From Roseomonas mucosa ATCC BAA-692 (GTDB lineage Bacteria > Pseudomonadota > Alphaproteobacteria > Acetobacterales > Acetobacteraceae): a DNA stretch of 64,000 nucleotides. The translations under genes and the position numbers were made by a program. A model generated the notes under the pieces. That model had not been told where the DNA came from and searched no databases. It was given only the letters and a program-made list of their open reading frames with translations. This document shows positions 27,065 through 36,778 of this stretch, piece after piece. The DNA is taken from NCBI RefSeq assembly GCF_000622225.1, contig NZ_JHWD01000018.1:33138-97137 (forward strand), given 5' to 3'. The stretch's first letter is position 1; the number at the start of each line of letters is the position of its first letter.

Positions 27065-27919
27065 TTATAGCGGAACCTCTTCCTGCTGCCGCCGATAGGG
27101 GTGGCCGGGATAGGCGCCGAGCACGTGCATCTGGCGCGAGAAGTAGCGCAGCTCCTCGAAGGCGCGTTGCAGCGGCGGGCTGCCGGGGTGACCGTCCACG
27201 TCGCAGAGGAACTGCGTCGAGGCGAAGCGGCCGTCGAGCATGTAGGATTCGAGCTTGGTGATGTTCACGCCGTTGGTGGCGAAGCCGCCGAGCGCCTTGT
27301 AGAGCGCGGCGGGGACGCTGCGGGTGCGGAAGACCAGGGTGGTGACGCAGCCGGGCGCGTCCACCGGCGGCAGGGTGGCCTCGCGTGACATGACGTAGAA
27401 GCGGGTGGTGTTGTGGGCCGCGTCCTCGACGTTGCGGCGGAGGATGTCGAGGCCGTAGAGCTCGGCGGCGAGCGAGGAGGCAACGGCGGCGTCCTCGGTG
27501 CCGCCGCGCTGGGCGACGAGCTGGGCGGCGCCGGCGGTGTCGGCCTCGATCACCGCCTGGAGGCCGGTCTCGCGCAGCAGGTCGAGGATCTGGCCGAGCG
27601 CCACGGGATGGCTGTGGATGCGGCGGAGGCTTTGCAGGGTGGCACCTCCGGGGGCCATCAGGCAGTGCTCGACGCGTTCGAAATGCTCGCCCACCACGTG
27701 CAGGCCCGAATCGGGCAGCAGGCGGTGGATGTCGGGGACGCGGCCGGCGAGGCTGTTCTCGCAGGGGAGCATGGCGAGATCCGCCCTTCCCTCGCGAACC
27801 GCGGCCATGGCGGCCTCGAAGGAGGGAGAGGGCAGCGTGGTCCAGCCGGGGTAGGCGGCGCGGCAGGCGAGGTCGGAATAGGCGCCGGGCATGCCCTGGA
27901 AGGCGATGGTCTGGCTCAT
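27065..27919 (-). CDS. pheA: Prephenate dehydratase
   Basis: A 284-residue monofunctional prephenate dehydratase making phenylpyruvate, the phenylalanine precursor. The catalytic domain has FQGMPGAYSD (7-16), MLPCENSLAGR (50-60) and the essential threonine in NTTRFYVM (170-177). A C-terminal ACT domain (~192-270) has a KLESYML motif in the place of the ESRP feedback-binding sequence, so phenylalanine inhibition is expected. Its ATG overlaps the kdsB stop by four bases, an order (kdsB-pheA, divergent from a cytochrome c gene) shared by many alphaproteobacteria. Confidence 0.96.
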   Translation of the reverse strand: MSQTIAFQGMPGAYSDLACRAAYPGWTTLPSPSFEAAMAAVREGRADLAMLPCENSLAGRVPDIHRLLPDSGLHVVGEHFERVEHCLMAPGGATLQSLRRIHSHPVALGQILDLLRETGLQAVIEADTAGAAQLVAQRGGTEDAAVASSLAAELYGLDILRRNVEDAAHNTTRFYVMSREATLPPVDAPGCVTTLVFRTRSVPAALYKALGGFATNGVNITKLESYMLDGRFASTQFLCDVDGHPGSPPLQRAFEELRYFSRQMHVLGAYPGHPYRRQQEEVPL

Positions 27920-28647
27920 GCTGCGAGGGTCCTGCGGGCGCGTTCGAGGTCGGCCTGGGTGTCCACGCCGAAGGGGGCGTGATCGACGCGGACCACGCCG
28001 ATGCGCATCCCGGCCTCCAGGGCGCGGAGCTGCTCCAGCTTCTCGCGCTTCTCCAGCGCGCCTTCGGGCAGGGCGACGAAGCGGGCGAGCGCCGGGCGGC
28101 GATAGGCATAGACGCCGATATGGTGCCAGTGCGGCCCCTCGCCGGAGGGGATGAGGTTGCGCGAGAAGTAGAGGGCCGGGGCCACGGCGACGCCGCGCGG
28201 GAAGGCGCAGGCGACCTTGACCACGGAGGAGGCGGCGGCTTCCTCCGCGCTGGCGATGGGGGCGACGAGGGTGCCGATATCGACGCGCTGGTCGGCCAGC
28301 GGTGCCAGCACGGCGCGCAGCATGTCCGGCGGCATGGTCGGCAGGTCGCCCTGGAGGTTCACCACCACGTCGTGGGCGCCCACCGGGTCGATGCTGGCCA
28401 GGGCGAGGTTGATGCGGTCGGTGCCGGAGGGAACGTCGTCGGCGACCAGGATGGCGGTGCCGCCGGCGGCGCGCACGGCCTCCGCGATCTCGGGGCGGTC
28501 GCAGGCCACGGCGACGGGGCCGATATCGGCCTCCCGCGCGCGGTCGAGGACGTGGACGATCATCGGCTTGCCGTGGATGTCGGCGAGCGGCTTGTCCGGC
28601 AGGCGGGTGGAGGCCATCCGGGCGGGGATCAGGACGAGCGGGCGCAC
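27916..28647 (-). CDS. kdsB: 3-deoxy-manno-octulosonate cytidylyltransferase
   Basis: A 243-residue CMP-KDO synthetase that activates KDO for lipopolysaccharide inner core synthesis. The nucleotide motif LIPARMASTRLPDKPL lies at the extreme N-terminus; VVNLQGDLPTMPPD is the metal/CTP site, and HIGVYAYRRPAL, EKLEQLRALEAG and FGVDTQADLE follow. The start is taken as GTG 28647, which gives the standard beginning RPLVLIPAR; the longer open frame is not conserved. It overlaps pheA by four bases. Confidence 0.95.
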   Translation of the reverse strand: MRPLVLIPARMASTRLPDKPLADIHGKPMIVHVLDRAREADIGPVAVACDRPEIAEAVRAAGGTAILVADDVPSGTDRINLALASIDPVGAHDVVVNLQGDLPTMPPDMLRAVLAPLADQRVDIGTLVAPIASAEEAAASSVVKVACAFPRGVAVAPALYFSRNLIPSGEGPHWHHIGVYAYRRPALARFVALPEGALEKREKLEQLRALEAGMRIGVVRVDHAPFGVDTQADLERARRTLAA

Positions 28648-28889
28648 GGGTTGTGAGACGGGCCTTGGACGGTTAAGGTCCGGGCGCTTGTAATGGAGCC
28701 GGGAGGCAGGCGCAAACCAGGGCCTGAACGGGTTTCGCGCAGGCCGTCCGGTCGCATCCCCCTGGCCTTCCCGATGGAGGCCGTGCCGGGGGCGGGCCGG
28801 GAGGCCTGGCCGGGGCCCGGGGTGGGGATTGCGCCGCCGACGCGGCCCGCGCGGGCGCGGCAACAACGATAAAAGGGAACGACGGGGCG

Positions 28890-29432
28890 ATGAGCCTGGA
28901 GGGGAACAAGGCGTTTGCGGCGATCCTGACGGCGGGCGTCGTCTTCGGAGTCGCCGGTTTCATCGGCAGTGTCGTCGTTTCCCCGCACCGGCTGGAGAAG
29001 CCTGCGATCCAGATCGGCGACGCGCCGGCCGAGGCCGGTGCCGCGGCGCCCGCACCCTATGAGGTGCCGCCCGTCGCGTCGCTGCTGGCCAATGCCAATG
29101 CGGAGACGGGCAAGACCCTGGTGCAGCGGCAATGCAGCGCCTGCCATGTCTTCGAGAACAACGGGCGCAACGGGGTGGGGCCGAACCTGTACGGCATCGT
29201 CGGGCGGCACCACGCGGTGGAGCCCGGGTTCAACTATTCCCCGGCGAACAAGGCGCTTGCCGACAAGGTCTGGGACTACGAGGCGATCAACCGCTTCATC
29301 TCGGCGCCGGCCAAGGCGATGCCGGGGACGCGCATGGCCTATGCCGGGCTGAGCAGCCCGCAGCAGCGGGCGGATGTGCTGGCCTATCTGCGGACGCTGT
29401 CGGACAACCCGCCTCCCCTCCCCACCCCCTGA
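28890..29432 (+). CDS. Membrane-anchored cytochrome c (CycM-like)
   Basis: A 180-residue class I cytochrome c kept in the membrane by one N-terminal helix (residues ~10-30). The haem site is CSACH (82-86); the distal ligand is Met149 in KAMPGTRMAYAG. A spacer rich in alanine and proline links anchor and haem domain. Such proteins (CycM, cytochrome c552) carry electrons from the bc1 complex to cytochrome aa3 oxidase at the periplasmic face. Divergent from kdsB-pheA and 11 bases before the hisN-type gene, with which it may form an operon. Confidence 0.93.
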   Translation: MSLEGNKAFAAILTAGVVFGVAGFIGSVVVSPHRLEKPAIQIGDAPAEAGAAAPAPYEVPPVASLLANANAETGKTLVQRQCSACHVFENNGRNGVGPNLYGIVGRHHAVEPGFNYSPANKALADKVWDYEAINRFISAPAKAMPGTRMAYAGLSSPQQRADVLAYLRTLSDNPPPLPTP

Positions 29433-29443
29433 CGGTGCCCGAC

Positions 29444-30238
29444 ATGCCCGTGCTTCCCGAGAGCTTCGTCGCCGCCGCCCAGGCGGGGGCCGACCTGGCG
29501 GGGGCGGCGATCCGGCCGCTCTTCCGCTCGGCGCTGCTGGTGGAAGCCAAGGGCGACGCCAGCCCGGTGACCGAGGCGGACCGGCGGGCGGAGCTGGTGC
29601 TGCGCGAGCACCTGCTGGCGGAGTTTCCCGAGCATGGGGTGATCGGGGAGGAGCATGGCTCCGTGCGGCCCGGGGCCGAGTGGGTCTGGGTGCTGGACCC
29701 GATCGACGGGACGCGGGCCTTCGTCACCGGGCGGCCGCTGTTCGGCACGCTGATCGGGCTGCTGCACCGGGGCAGGCCGGTGCTGGGGGTGATCGACCAG
29801 CCGGCGACGGGGGAGCGCTGGACCGGGATCGCGGGGCGGCGGACGGAGTTCCGCGGCGGCCTCGGCGGGACGGTGGGGTGCCGGGCCTGTCCGGCGCTGT
29901 CGGCGGCGGAGCTGGCGATGACCAGCCCCACGATCTTCCGGCCGGAGGAATACGCGGCGCGGGATGCGCTCTGCGGCGCCGTGCGGCGGGTGAGCTGGGG
30001 CGGGGACTGCTACAGCTATGGCCTGCTGGCGCTGGGGCTGATCGACGTGGTGGTGGATTCCACGATGAAGCCCTGGGACTGGGCGGCGCTGGTGCCCATC
30101 GTGGAGGGCGCGGGCGGGCGGATCACGGACTGGCACGGGCGGCCGCTGTCGCTGGAAGGCGACGGCACGGTGATTGCCGTGGGGGATGCGGCGCTGCTGT
30201 CGCAGGCGGGGCGCATCCTGGGTTCATCGCCCGGTTGA
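29444..30238 (+). CDS. hisN: Histidinol-phosphatase of the inositol monophosphatase family
   Basis: A 264-residue Mg2+-dependent phosphatase. The metal-binding motifs are GEEHG (68-72), VLDPIDGTRAF (83-93) and the C-terminal MKPWDWAALVPIVEGAGG. The sequence pattern (DPIDGTRAFVTGRPLFGTLI) is the HisN type that dephosphorylates histidinol phosphate in alphaproteobacteria and actinobacteria, though inositol monophosphatase activity cannot be ruled out. ATG 29444 is used; a GTG at 29435 is possible. Confidence 0.9.
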   Translation: MPVLPESFVAAAQAGADLAGAAIRPLFRSALLVEAKGDASPVTEADRRAELVLREHLLAEFPEHGVIGEEHGSVRPGAEWVWVLDPIDGTRAFVTGRPLFGTLIGLLHRGRPVLGVIDQPATGERWTGIAGRRTEFRGGLGGTVGCRACPALSAAELAMTSPTIFRPEEYAARDALCGAVRRVSWGGDCYSYGLLALGLIDVVVDSTMKPWDWAALVPIVEGAGGRITDWHGRPLSLEGDGTVIAVGDAALLSQAGRILGSSPG

Positions 30239-30280
30239 TGCCGGCCCCGGCCCCATGGCGGGACCGGAGGGTGGCTGCGT

Positions 30281-30460
30281 TCAGGCTTCCCAGCGGCGGC
30301 GGGAGCGCATGCGGTCCACCGCCTTCTTCGCCTTTGCGTCGAGATGGGCCAGGAGCTCGTCCGGCGAGCGGCGCAGGCGGTTCAGCCCGTTGCGCAGCAT
30401 CTGGCCGCCATTCTTCACGGCGTCGCTGAGGCTCTTCGTGGCAGGTTGTTCCTCGGCCAT
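30281..30460 (-). CDS. Small basic protein of unknown function
   Basis: A 59-residue, strongly charged, helical protein (LSDAVKNGGQMLRNGLNRLR ... KAKKAVDRMRSRRRWEA). No known family. Translation is supported by AGGAG 8 bases before ATG 30460 (the longer open frame upstream is not). Located between convergent hisN and the yej operon promoter region. Confidence 0.6.
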   Translation of the reverse strand: MAEEQPATKSLSDAVKNGGQMLRNGLNRLRRSPDELLAHLDAKAKKAVDRMRSRRRWEA

Positions 30461-30739
30461 CGGGGCACTCCTATGATGTCTCCGCCGGGGCTCGGCGGCG
30501 GGTTCAGGGGGGTCGGGATGGTTGGCTGGCCCGGCGATGTCCCCTGGCGGGGGAATGGCGCCGTGCCAGGATGGAACATTGCAGTGCGGCATTCGGTTTC
30601 GGGGGCGGATGAAATTCCTCGCCACGCCGCCGGTGCCCGGCGGCGCCCCCCTCCCTGGAATCCCCTTTGGGGGCGAATGACACGATATGCCATGCGGGGA
30701 GAGGTTGAGGGCGGGGCGGGAAAGCCGCATCTTCCCGCG

Positions 30740-32620
30740 ATGTTCAGACGAGACCTGCTCGCCACCGCCCTGACGACCGCCGCCCTGCCGGGCCTGGGGT
30801 CACGTGCCGCCCTGGCCCAGGGCGCGGCGACCCCCTCCCCGGCCCCCGCCTCCGGCGCGGCGGTGCGGCGGGTGCATGGGCTGTCGCTGCTGGGCGATCC
30901 TTCGCTGCCGCCGGATTTCGCGCACTGGCCCTGGGTGAACCCCGAGGCGCCGAAAGGCGGCGAGATGGTGCGGACGGCGCTGGGTTCCTACGATTCCTTC
31001 AATCCCTTCATCCTGCGCGGCACGTCGGCGGTGGGGATCGGGCTGCTCTACGAGACGCTGCTGATGGACAGCTCGGACGAGGCCAGCGCCGCCTATGCGC
31101 ATCTCGCGAAGCTGGTGGAGGTGCCGGCGGACAACCGCTGGGTGGCCTTCGAGCTGCGGGAGGAGGCGCGCTGGCATGACGGGAGGCCGCTGACGGCGGC
31201 GGACGTGGCCTGGACCTTCGCCACGATCATGGAGAAGGGGCATCCGCGCTTCCGTGCCTACTGGGCCGATGTGGCGGAGGCGGTGGCGGAGGGCGAGCGG
31301 CGGGTGGTCTTCCGCTTCCGCAACGCGGACAACCGCGAGCTGGCGCAGATCATCGGGCAGATGCCGGTGCTGCCGAAGCATTGGTGGGAAGGGCGGGATT
31401 TCGCGCAGCCCTCGCTGGAGGTGCCGCTGGGCTCGGGGCCGTACAAGGTGGAGCGCTTCGAGGCGGGGCGCAGCATGGTGCTGTCGCGGGTGAAGGACTA
31501 TTGGGGCCGCGACCTGCCGACGATGAAGGGGCTGCAGAACTTCGACGTGCAGCGCTTCGAGTATTTCCGTGATCCCACGGTGGCCTTCGAGGGGTTCAAG
31601 GCGGGGCAGATCGATTTCCGGCAGGAGAACATCGCGCGTTCCTGGGCCACCGCCTATGATTTCCCCGCCGTGCAGCGGGGGCTGGTGAAGCGGGACGAGC
31701 TGCACCACGAGATGCCGGTGGGGATGCAGTGCTTCGCCATGAACCTGCGGCGGCCGATCTTCGCCGACCGGCGAACGCGGGAAGCGCTGGGGCTGGTCTT
31801 CGATTTCGAGTGGATGAACGCCAACCTGTTCTACAACTCCTACAAGCGTGCCTATTCCTATTTCAACAACACCGAACTCGCCTGTTCCGGCCTGCCGGAG
31901 GGGCGTGAGCTGGAGATCCTGCAACCCTATCGCGACAGGCTGCCGGCGGAGCTGTTCACGCAGCCCTTCAAGATGCCGGTGACGGATGGCAGCGGCAACA
32001 ACCGCGACAACCAGCGCCGCGCGCTGGAGCTGCTGCGGCAGGCGGGCTGGGTGGTGCGCGACCGGCAGATGGTGAACGCGCAGGGGCAGAAGCTGAGCTT
32101 CGAGATCCTGCTGAGCGACGCGACGCTGGAGCGTGTGGCCCTGCCCTATGCGCAGTCGCTGCAACGGCTGGGGGTGGAGGCGAACGTGCGGACCATCGAC
32201 CTGGCGCAGTACCAGGTGCGGATGGACCACTTCGACTATGACATGACGGTGGAGCTGTTCGGGCAGAGCCTTTCGCCCGGCAGTGAGCAGCGCGATTTCT
32301 GGGGCAGCGCCGCGGCGAAGCATGACGGCAGCCGCAACACGCTGGGCGTCGCCGACCCGGTGGTGGATGCGCTGGTGGAGCTGGTGGTGAACGCGCCGGA
32401 CCGGAAGGAGCTGGTGACGCGCACCCATGCGCTGGACCGCGTGCTGCTGTGGAACTTCTACACGGTGCCTCATTATTTCAGTGACACGTTCCGCATCGCC
32501 TGGTGGGACCGTTTCGGACGGCCGCCGCGCAACCCGCGCTACAATATCGGCTTCGAGGGCTGGTGGATCGATCCCGCGCGGGACCGGGCACTGGCCGAGG
32601 CACGGCGCTCCCCGGCCTGA
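30740..32620 (+). CDS. yejA: Peptide ABC transporter substrate-binding protein (YejA-like)
   Basis: A 626-residue exported binding protein of the SBP_bac_5 family in its YejA subgroup. A twin-arginine-like leader (MFRRDLLATALTTAALPGLG) precedes VHGLSLLGDPSLPPDFAHWP and the family hallmark WVNPEAPKGGEMVRTALGSY. Later blocks include DFEWMNANLFYNSYKRAYSY and WWDRFGRPPRNPRY. YejA captures oligopeptides, including microcin C in Escherichia coli. First gene of yejABEF, with ten bases to yejB. ATG 30740 is chosen as start of the leader. Confidence 0.93.
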   Translation: MFRRDLLATALTTAALPGLGSRAALAQGAATPSPAPASGAAVRRVHGLSLLGDPSLPPDFAHWPWVNPEAPKGGEMVRTALGSYDSFNPFILRGTSAVGIGLLYETLLMDSSDEASAAYAHLAKLVEVPADNRWVAFELREEARWHDGRPLTAADVAWTFATIMEKGHPRFRAYWADVAEAVAEGERRVVFRFRNADNRELAQIIGQMPVLPKHWWEGRDFAQPSLEVPLGSGPYKVERFEAGRSMVLSRVKDYWGRDLPTMKGLQNFDVQRFEYFRDPTVAFEGFKAGQIDFRQENIARSWATAYDFPAVQRGLVKRDELHHEMPVGMQCFAMNLRRPIFADRRTREALGLVFDFEWMNANLFYNSYKRAYSYFNNTELACSGLPEGRELEILQPYRDRLPAELFTQPFKMPVTDGSGNNRDNQRRALELLRQAGWVVRDRQMVNAQGQKLSFEILLSDATLERVALPYAQSLQRLGVEANVRTIDLAQYQVRMDHFDYDMTVELFGQSLSPGSEQRDFWGSAAAKHDGSRNTLGVADPVVDALVELVVNAPDRKELVTRTHALDRVLLWNFYTVPHYFSDTFRIAWWDRFGRPPRNPRYNIGFEGWWIDPARDRALAEARRSPA

Positions 32621-32629
32621 GCGGCGCGG

Positions 32630-33730
32630 ATGGCCGCCTATCTTCTCCGGCGCCTGATCCTGGTGGTCCCGACGCTGTTCGGGATCATCCTGATCAACTT
32701 CGCCGTGGTGCAGTTCGCCCCGGGCGGGCCGGTGGAGCAGATGATCGCCGAGTTGCGGCGCGGCGGCGGCGGTTCCATCGGGCGGCTGACCGAGGGGGGC
32801 GGGAATGCGGAGGTGCGGCCCGCCCAGCCGCAGGGCGGCGGCGAGGGATCGGGCTATCGTGGGGCACGGGGGCTGGACCCGGCGGTGGTGAAGGATATCG
32901 AGAAGGCCTTCGGCTTCGACAAGCCGGCGCCGGAGCGCTTCCTGGCGATGTTGAAGGACTACCTGCGCTTCGACTTCGGGCAGAGCCTGTTCCGCGGGCG
33001 GCCGGTGATCGAGCTGATCGGGGAGCGGCTGCCGGTTTCGGTAAGCCTGGGGCTGTGGTCCACGCTGATCATCTATCTGGTCTCCATCCCGCTCGGCATC
33101 CGCAAGGCGGTGCGGGACGGCACGGCGTTCGATGCCTGGACCTCCGGCGTGGTGCTGGTGGGCTATGCCATCCCGGGGTTCCTGTTTGCCATCCTGCTGG
33201 TGGTGGTCTTCGCCGGGGGGTCGTTCCTCCAGTGGTTCCCGTTGCGCGGGCTGGTCTCCTCGGGCTCGGAGAGCTGGCCCTTCTGGCAGCGGGCGCTGGA
33301 CTATGCCTGGCACATGGTGCTGCCGACCGTGGCGCTGGTGGTGGGCGGCTTCGCCGGGCTGGTGATGCTGACCAAGAACTCCTTCATGGACGAGATCGGC
33401 AAGCAGTACGTGCTGACGGCCCGGGCCAAGGGGGCGGGCGAGCAGCGCGTGCTCTACGGCCATGTCTTCCGCAACGCCATGCTGCTGATCATCGCGGGCT
33501 TCCCCTCGGCCTTCATCGGCATCCTCTTCACCGGCGCGCTGCTGGTGGAGATCGTCTTCTCGCTCGACGGCCTCGGGCTGCTCGGCTTCGAATCCGCGAT
33601 CCGGCGGGACTACCCGGTGATGTTCGGCACGCTCTACGTCTTCACGCTGCTCGGCCTCGTCATGCAGATCATCGGCGACTTCGCCTATACCCTCGTGGAC
33701 CCGCGGATCGACTTCGAGGCCCGGCGTTGA
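32630..33730 (+). CDS. yejB: Peptide ABC transporter permease (YejB-like)
   Basis: A 366-residue inner-membrane permease. The first helix is followed by the glycine-rich periplasmic insert that marks YejB (residues ~40-80), then five more helices and the EAA-type loop in [20 protein letters not shown]. It pairs with YejE to form the channel. Tightly packed after yejA; 62 bases separate it from yejE, containing a small GC hairpin. Confidence 0.94.
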   Translation: MAAYLLRRLILVVPTLFGIILINFAVVQFAPGGPVEQMIAELRRGGGGSIGRLTEGGGNAEVRPAQPQGGGEGSGYRGARGLDPAVVKDIEKAFGFDKPAPERFLAMLKDYLRFDFGQSLFRGRPVIELIGERLPVSVSLGLWSTLIIYLVSIPLGIRKAVRDGTAFDAWTSGVVLVGYAIPGFLFAILLVVVFAGGSFLQWFPLRGLVSSGSESWPFWQRALDYAWHMVLPTVALVVGGFAGLVMLTKNSFMDEIGKQYVLTARAKGAGEQRVLYGHVFRNAMLLIIAGFPSAFIGILFTGALLVEIVFSLDGLGLLGFESAIRRDYPVMFGTLYVFTLLGLVMQIIGDFAYTLVDPRIDFEARR

Positions 33731-33792
33731 GGGTGGGTGCCGCGCTCCGGGGGGAGGTGGAGCCTCGCCCCGGCCATGGGAGGCCGCCCCGG

Positions 33793-34824
33793 ATGAGTCC
33801 CCTGAACCGGCGCCGCTGGGCGAATTTCCGGGCGAACCGGCGGGGCCATGTCTCGCTGTGGCTGTTCGGGGTGATCTTCGTGGTGACGCTGTTCGCCGAG
33901 GTGCTGGCGAACGACCGGCCGATCGTGGCGCGGGTGGAGGGGCGGTGGTTCTTCCCGGTGGTCACGGATTATGCGGAGAGCGACATCCTGCCGGACGGCT
34001 TCCCGACCGATGCGGACTGGCACGACCCGGTGCTGGCGGCGGAGGTGGCGAAGCGCGGCTGGGCGGTATGGCCGCTGGTGCCGTACCGCTACGACACGGT
34101 GGTGCGGGACCTGGGGCGGCCGGCGCCTTCCCCGCCGGATGCGCGGCACTGGCTGGGGACGGACGACCAGGCGCGGGACGTGCTGGCGCGGGTGGTGTGG
34201 GGGTTCCGGATCTCGGTGCTGTTCGGCTTCGCGCTGACCTTCGCGGCCTCGGCGATCGGCGTCGCGGCGGGGGCGGTGCAGGGCTATTACGGCGGCTGGG
34301 TGGATCTGGGCTTCCAGCGCTTCATCGAGGTGTGGTCGGGGATGCCGCAGCTCTTCCTGCTGATCATCCTGTCCTCGGTGATCGAGCCGGGGTTCTGGAC
34401 GCTGCTGCTCTTCCTGCTGCTCTTCTCCTGGATGAGCCTGACGGGGGTGGTGCGGGCGGAGTTCCTGCGCGGGCGGAACCTGGACTATGTGCGGGCGGCG
34501 AAGGCGCTGGGCGTGTCGGATGCGCGGGTGATGGCGCGGCATATCCTACCTAATGCGATGGTGGCGACGCTGACTCTGCTGCCCTTCATCCTGTCGGGGA
34601 GTGTCACGGTGCTGGCGAGCCTGGACTTCCTGGGTTTCGGCCTGCCACCCGGTTCGCCCTCGCTGGGGGAGCTGGTGGCACAGGCGAAGAACAACCTCCA
34701 GGCGCCCTGGCTGGGGGCCACGGCCTTCGCCGTGCTGGGGGGCACGCTGACGCTGCTGATCTTCATCGGCGAGGCGGTGCGCGACGCCTTCGATCCGCGC
34801 AAGCTGCCGGGGGGTCGCGGATGA
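33793..34824 (+). CDS. yejE: Peptide ABC transporter permease (YejE-like)
   Basis: A 343-residue permease. The N-terminal segment RRRWANFRANRRGHVSLWLF and the large periplasmic loop containing ADWHDPVLAAEVAKRGWAVW are typical of YejE. After that come HWLGTDDQARDVLARVVWGF and the EAA loop RAAKALGVSDARVMARHILP. Its last codons overlap the yejF start (ATGA), so translation is coupled. Confidence 0.94.
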   Translation: MSPLNRRRWANFRANRRGHVSLWLFGVIFVVTLFAEVLANDRPIVARVEGRWFFPVVTDYAESDILPDGFPTDADWHDPVLAAEVAKRGWAVWPLVPYRYDTVVRDLGRPAPSPPDARHWLGTDDQARDVLARVVWGFRISVLFGFALTFAASAIGVAAGAVQGYYGGWVDLGFQRFIEVWSGMPQLFLLIILSSVIEPGFWTLLLFLLLFSWMSLTGVVRAEFLRGRNLDYVRAAKALGVSDARVMARHILPNAMVATLTLLPFILSGSVTVLASLDFLGFGLPPGSPSLGELVAQAKNNLQAPWLGATAFAVLGGTLTLLIFIGEAVRDAFDPRKLPGGRG

Positions 34825-36494
34825 GGGCGGGGCTGATGGCCGTGAGCGAGGCCGCGAGCGAGCCCGTGCTGGCGGTGGAGAACCTCCAGGTCGCCTTTCG
34901 CGGGGCGCCGGTGGTGCATGGCGTCTCCTTTGACGTGCGGCCGGGGGAGACGGTGGCGCTGGTGGGGGAAAGCGGGTCGGGCAAGAGCGTGACGGCGCTG
35001 TCCTGCCTGCGGCTGCTGACCGTGGGGGGGAGCAATCCCTCGGGCCGGGTGCGGCTGGACGGGGTGGAGGTTCTGTCCGCGAAGGAGGGCGAGCTGCGGC
35101 GGCTGCGCGGCGGCGTGGCGGGGATGGTGTTCCAGGAGCCGATGACCTCGCTGAACCCGCTGCACAGCATCGGGCGGCAGGTGGCGGAGGCGATCACGCT
35201 GCACCGGCCGCTGCGCGGCGCGGCGTTGCAGGAGGAGGTGCGGCGGCTGCTGCGGCGGGCCGGGCTGGCGGCGTTGGAAAGCCGGCTGGACGCCTTTCCG
35301 CACCAGTTGTCGGGCGGGCAGCGGCAGCGCGTGATGATCGCGGTGGCGCTGGCCAACGACCCGAAGCTGCTGATCGCGGACGAGCCGACCACGGCGCTGG
35401 ACGTGACGGTGCAGGCGCAGATCCTGGACCTGCTGGACCAGCTCAAGCGCGAGAGCGGCATGGCGATGCTGCTGATCACCCATGACCTGGGCATCGTGCG
35501 GCGCCATGCCGACCGGGTGGTGGTGATGCAGAACGGCGTGGCGGTGGAGCAGGGCGAGACGGCCTCGGTGATCGCCGATCCGCGGCATCCCTATACGCGG
35601 ATGCTGCTGAACGCGCAGCCGCATGGCGGGCCGGCGCCGGTCGCGGCGCGGGCGAGGATGGTGCTGGATGCGCGCGACATCCGCGTGCGCTTTCCGGTGC
35701 GGCGTGGGCTGATGCGGCGCGTGGTGTCGGAGGTGCGGGCGGTGGATGGCGTCTCGCTCGCCATCCGGCGCGGTGAGACGCTGGGCGTGGTGGGCGAGAG
35801 CGGATCCGGCAAGACGACGCTGGGGCTGACCGTGCTGCAACTGGAGCGCGGCGAGGGCTCGGTGCGGCTGGAGGGCGAGCGGATCGACGGGCTGGGGCGG
35901 CGCGCGCTGCAGCCGCTGCGGCGAAGCATGCAGGTGGTGTTCCAGGACCCCTTCGGCAGCCTATCGCCGCGCATGACGGTGGCGGACATCGTGGCCGAGG
36001 GTCTGGCGGTGCACGAGCCCGCCCTGTCGCGGGCGGAGCGCGAGGCACGGGTGGCGGATGTGCTGCGCGAGGTGGGGCTCGATCCCGGTTCGGCGCATCG
36101 CTATCCGCACGAGTTCTCGGGCGGGCAGCGGCAGCGCATCTCCATCGCGCGGGCGCTGGTGCTGCGGCCGAAGCTGGTGGTGCTGGACGAGCCGACCAGC
36201 GCGCTCGACGTCTCGGTGCAGGCGCAGGTGGTGGAGTTGCTGCGCGAGTTGCAGGCGAAGCATGGGCTCGCCTATCTCTTCATCAGCCATGACCTGCGCG
36301 TGGTGCGGGCCATGGCGCACCGCATCCTGGTGATGAAGGATGGGCGCGTGGTGGAAAGCGGCGAAACGGAGCAGGTGATGTCGGCGCCGCGCGAGGACTA
36401 TACGCGCGTGCTGATGGCGGCGGCCTTCGAGACCTCCCGTGGAGGGCCGCTGGCCGTCCCCGGCGGGGATGAAGCTCCGGCTGTTCCCGGCTGA
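34821..36494 (+). CDS. yejF: Peptide ABC transporter, tandem ATP-binding protein (YejF-like)
   Basis: A 557-residue protein with two fused ABC ATPase domains. Domain 1 has Walker A GESGSGKSV, signature LSGGQRQRVM and Walker [13 protein letters not shown]; domain 2 has GESGSGKTT, FSGGQRQRIS and [12 protein letters not shown]. The fused double ATPase is characteristic of YejF. It drives YejBE-mediated peptide uptake. The gene ends the operon; a partial composite repeat follows before a convergent MarR gene. Confidence 0.95.
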   Translation: MRAGLMAVSEAASEPVLAVENLQVAFRGAPVVHGVSFDVRPGETVALVGESGSGKSVTALSCLRLLTVGGSNPSGRVRLDGVEVLSAKEGELRRLRGGVAGMVFQEPMTSLNPLHSIGRQVAEAITLHRPLRGAALQEEVRRLLRRAGLAALESRLDAFPHQLSGGQRQRVMIAVALANDPKLLIADEPTTALDVTVQAQILDLLDQLKRESGMAMLLITHDLGIVRRHADRVVVMQNGVAVEQGETASVIADPRHPYTRMLLNAQPHGGPAPVAARARMVLDARDIRVRFPVRRGLMRRVVSEVRAVDGVSLAIRRGETLGVVGESGSGKTTLGLTVLQLERGEGSVRLEGERIDGLGRRALQPLRRSMQVVFQDPFGSLSPRMTVADIVAEGLAVHEPALSRAEREARVADVLREVGLDPGSAHRYPHEFSGGQRQRISIARALVLRPKLVVLDEPTSALDVSVQAQVVELLRELQAKHGLAYLFISHDLRVVRAMAHRILVMKDGRVVESGETEQVMSAPREDYTRVLMAAAFETSRGGPLAVPGGDEAPAVPG

Positions 36495-36524
36495 TCCGTC
36501 CGGAAGGCTTTTCCGGGAAGCGTC

Positions 36525-36665
36525 GCGCCTTGCCGCTGGCTGCGGGGGGGGAACTCTGCTCTCCGGCGCGATCCGGCCGCGGCGAGAACCGGCGAAAATG
36601 GGTTCAGGGCCCGTAGGGTCCTGGCGGAAAGGCGGCGCATTCCTCCCGGGACAGCGCGGCGCCGG
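36525..36665. repeat. Composite intergenic hairpin repeat, copy 4 (reverse, partial)
   Basis: Contains ctctccggcgcgatccggc and, after an altered stretch, the linker gggttcagggcccgtagggtcctggc. It is the first half of the element in inverse orientation, diverged from other copies, between convergent yejF and a MarR gene. Confidence 0.6.
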
Positions 36666-36778
36666 AACGGATCGAGCGTGGCGGGCGGGGAAAGCGCGGG
36701 CCGGGGTGTCCTGGCACGGAAGAGCTCCGGCGCGGGCGGCGGCGGTTGGCCGCCGGCCGCCGCCGGGGAAGTCTGACC

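Noticed and set aside
36712..36726. TGGCACG resembling a sigma54 -24 box downstream of yejF
   Set aside because: The -12 GC is one base out of register and no rightward gene follows; the next gene is on the other strand.
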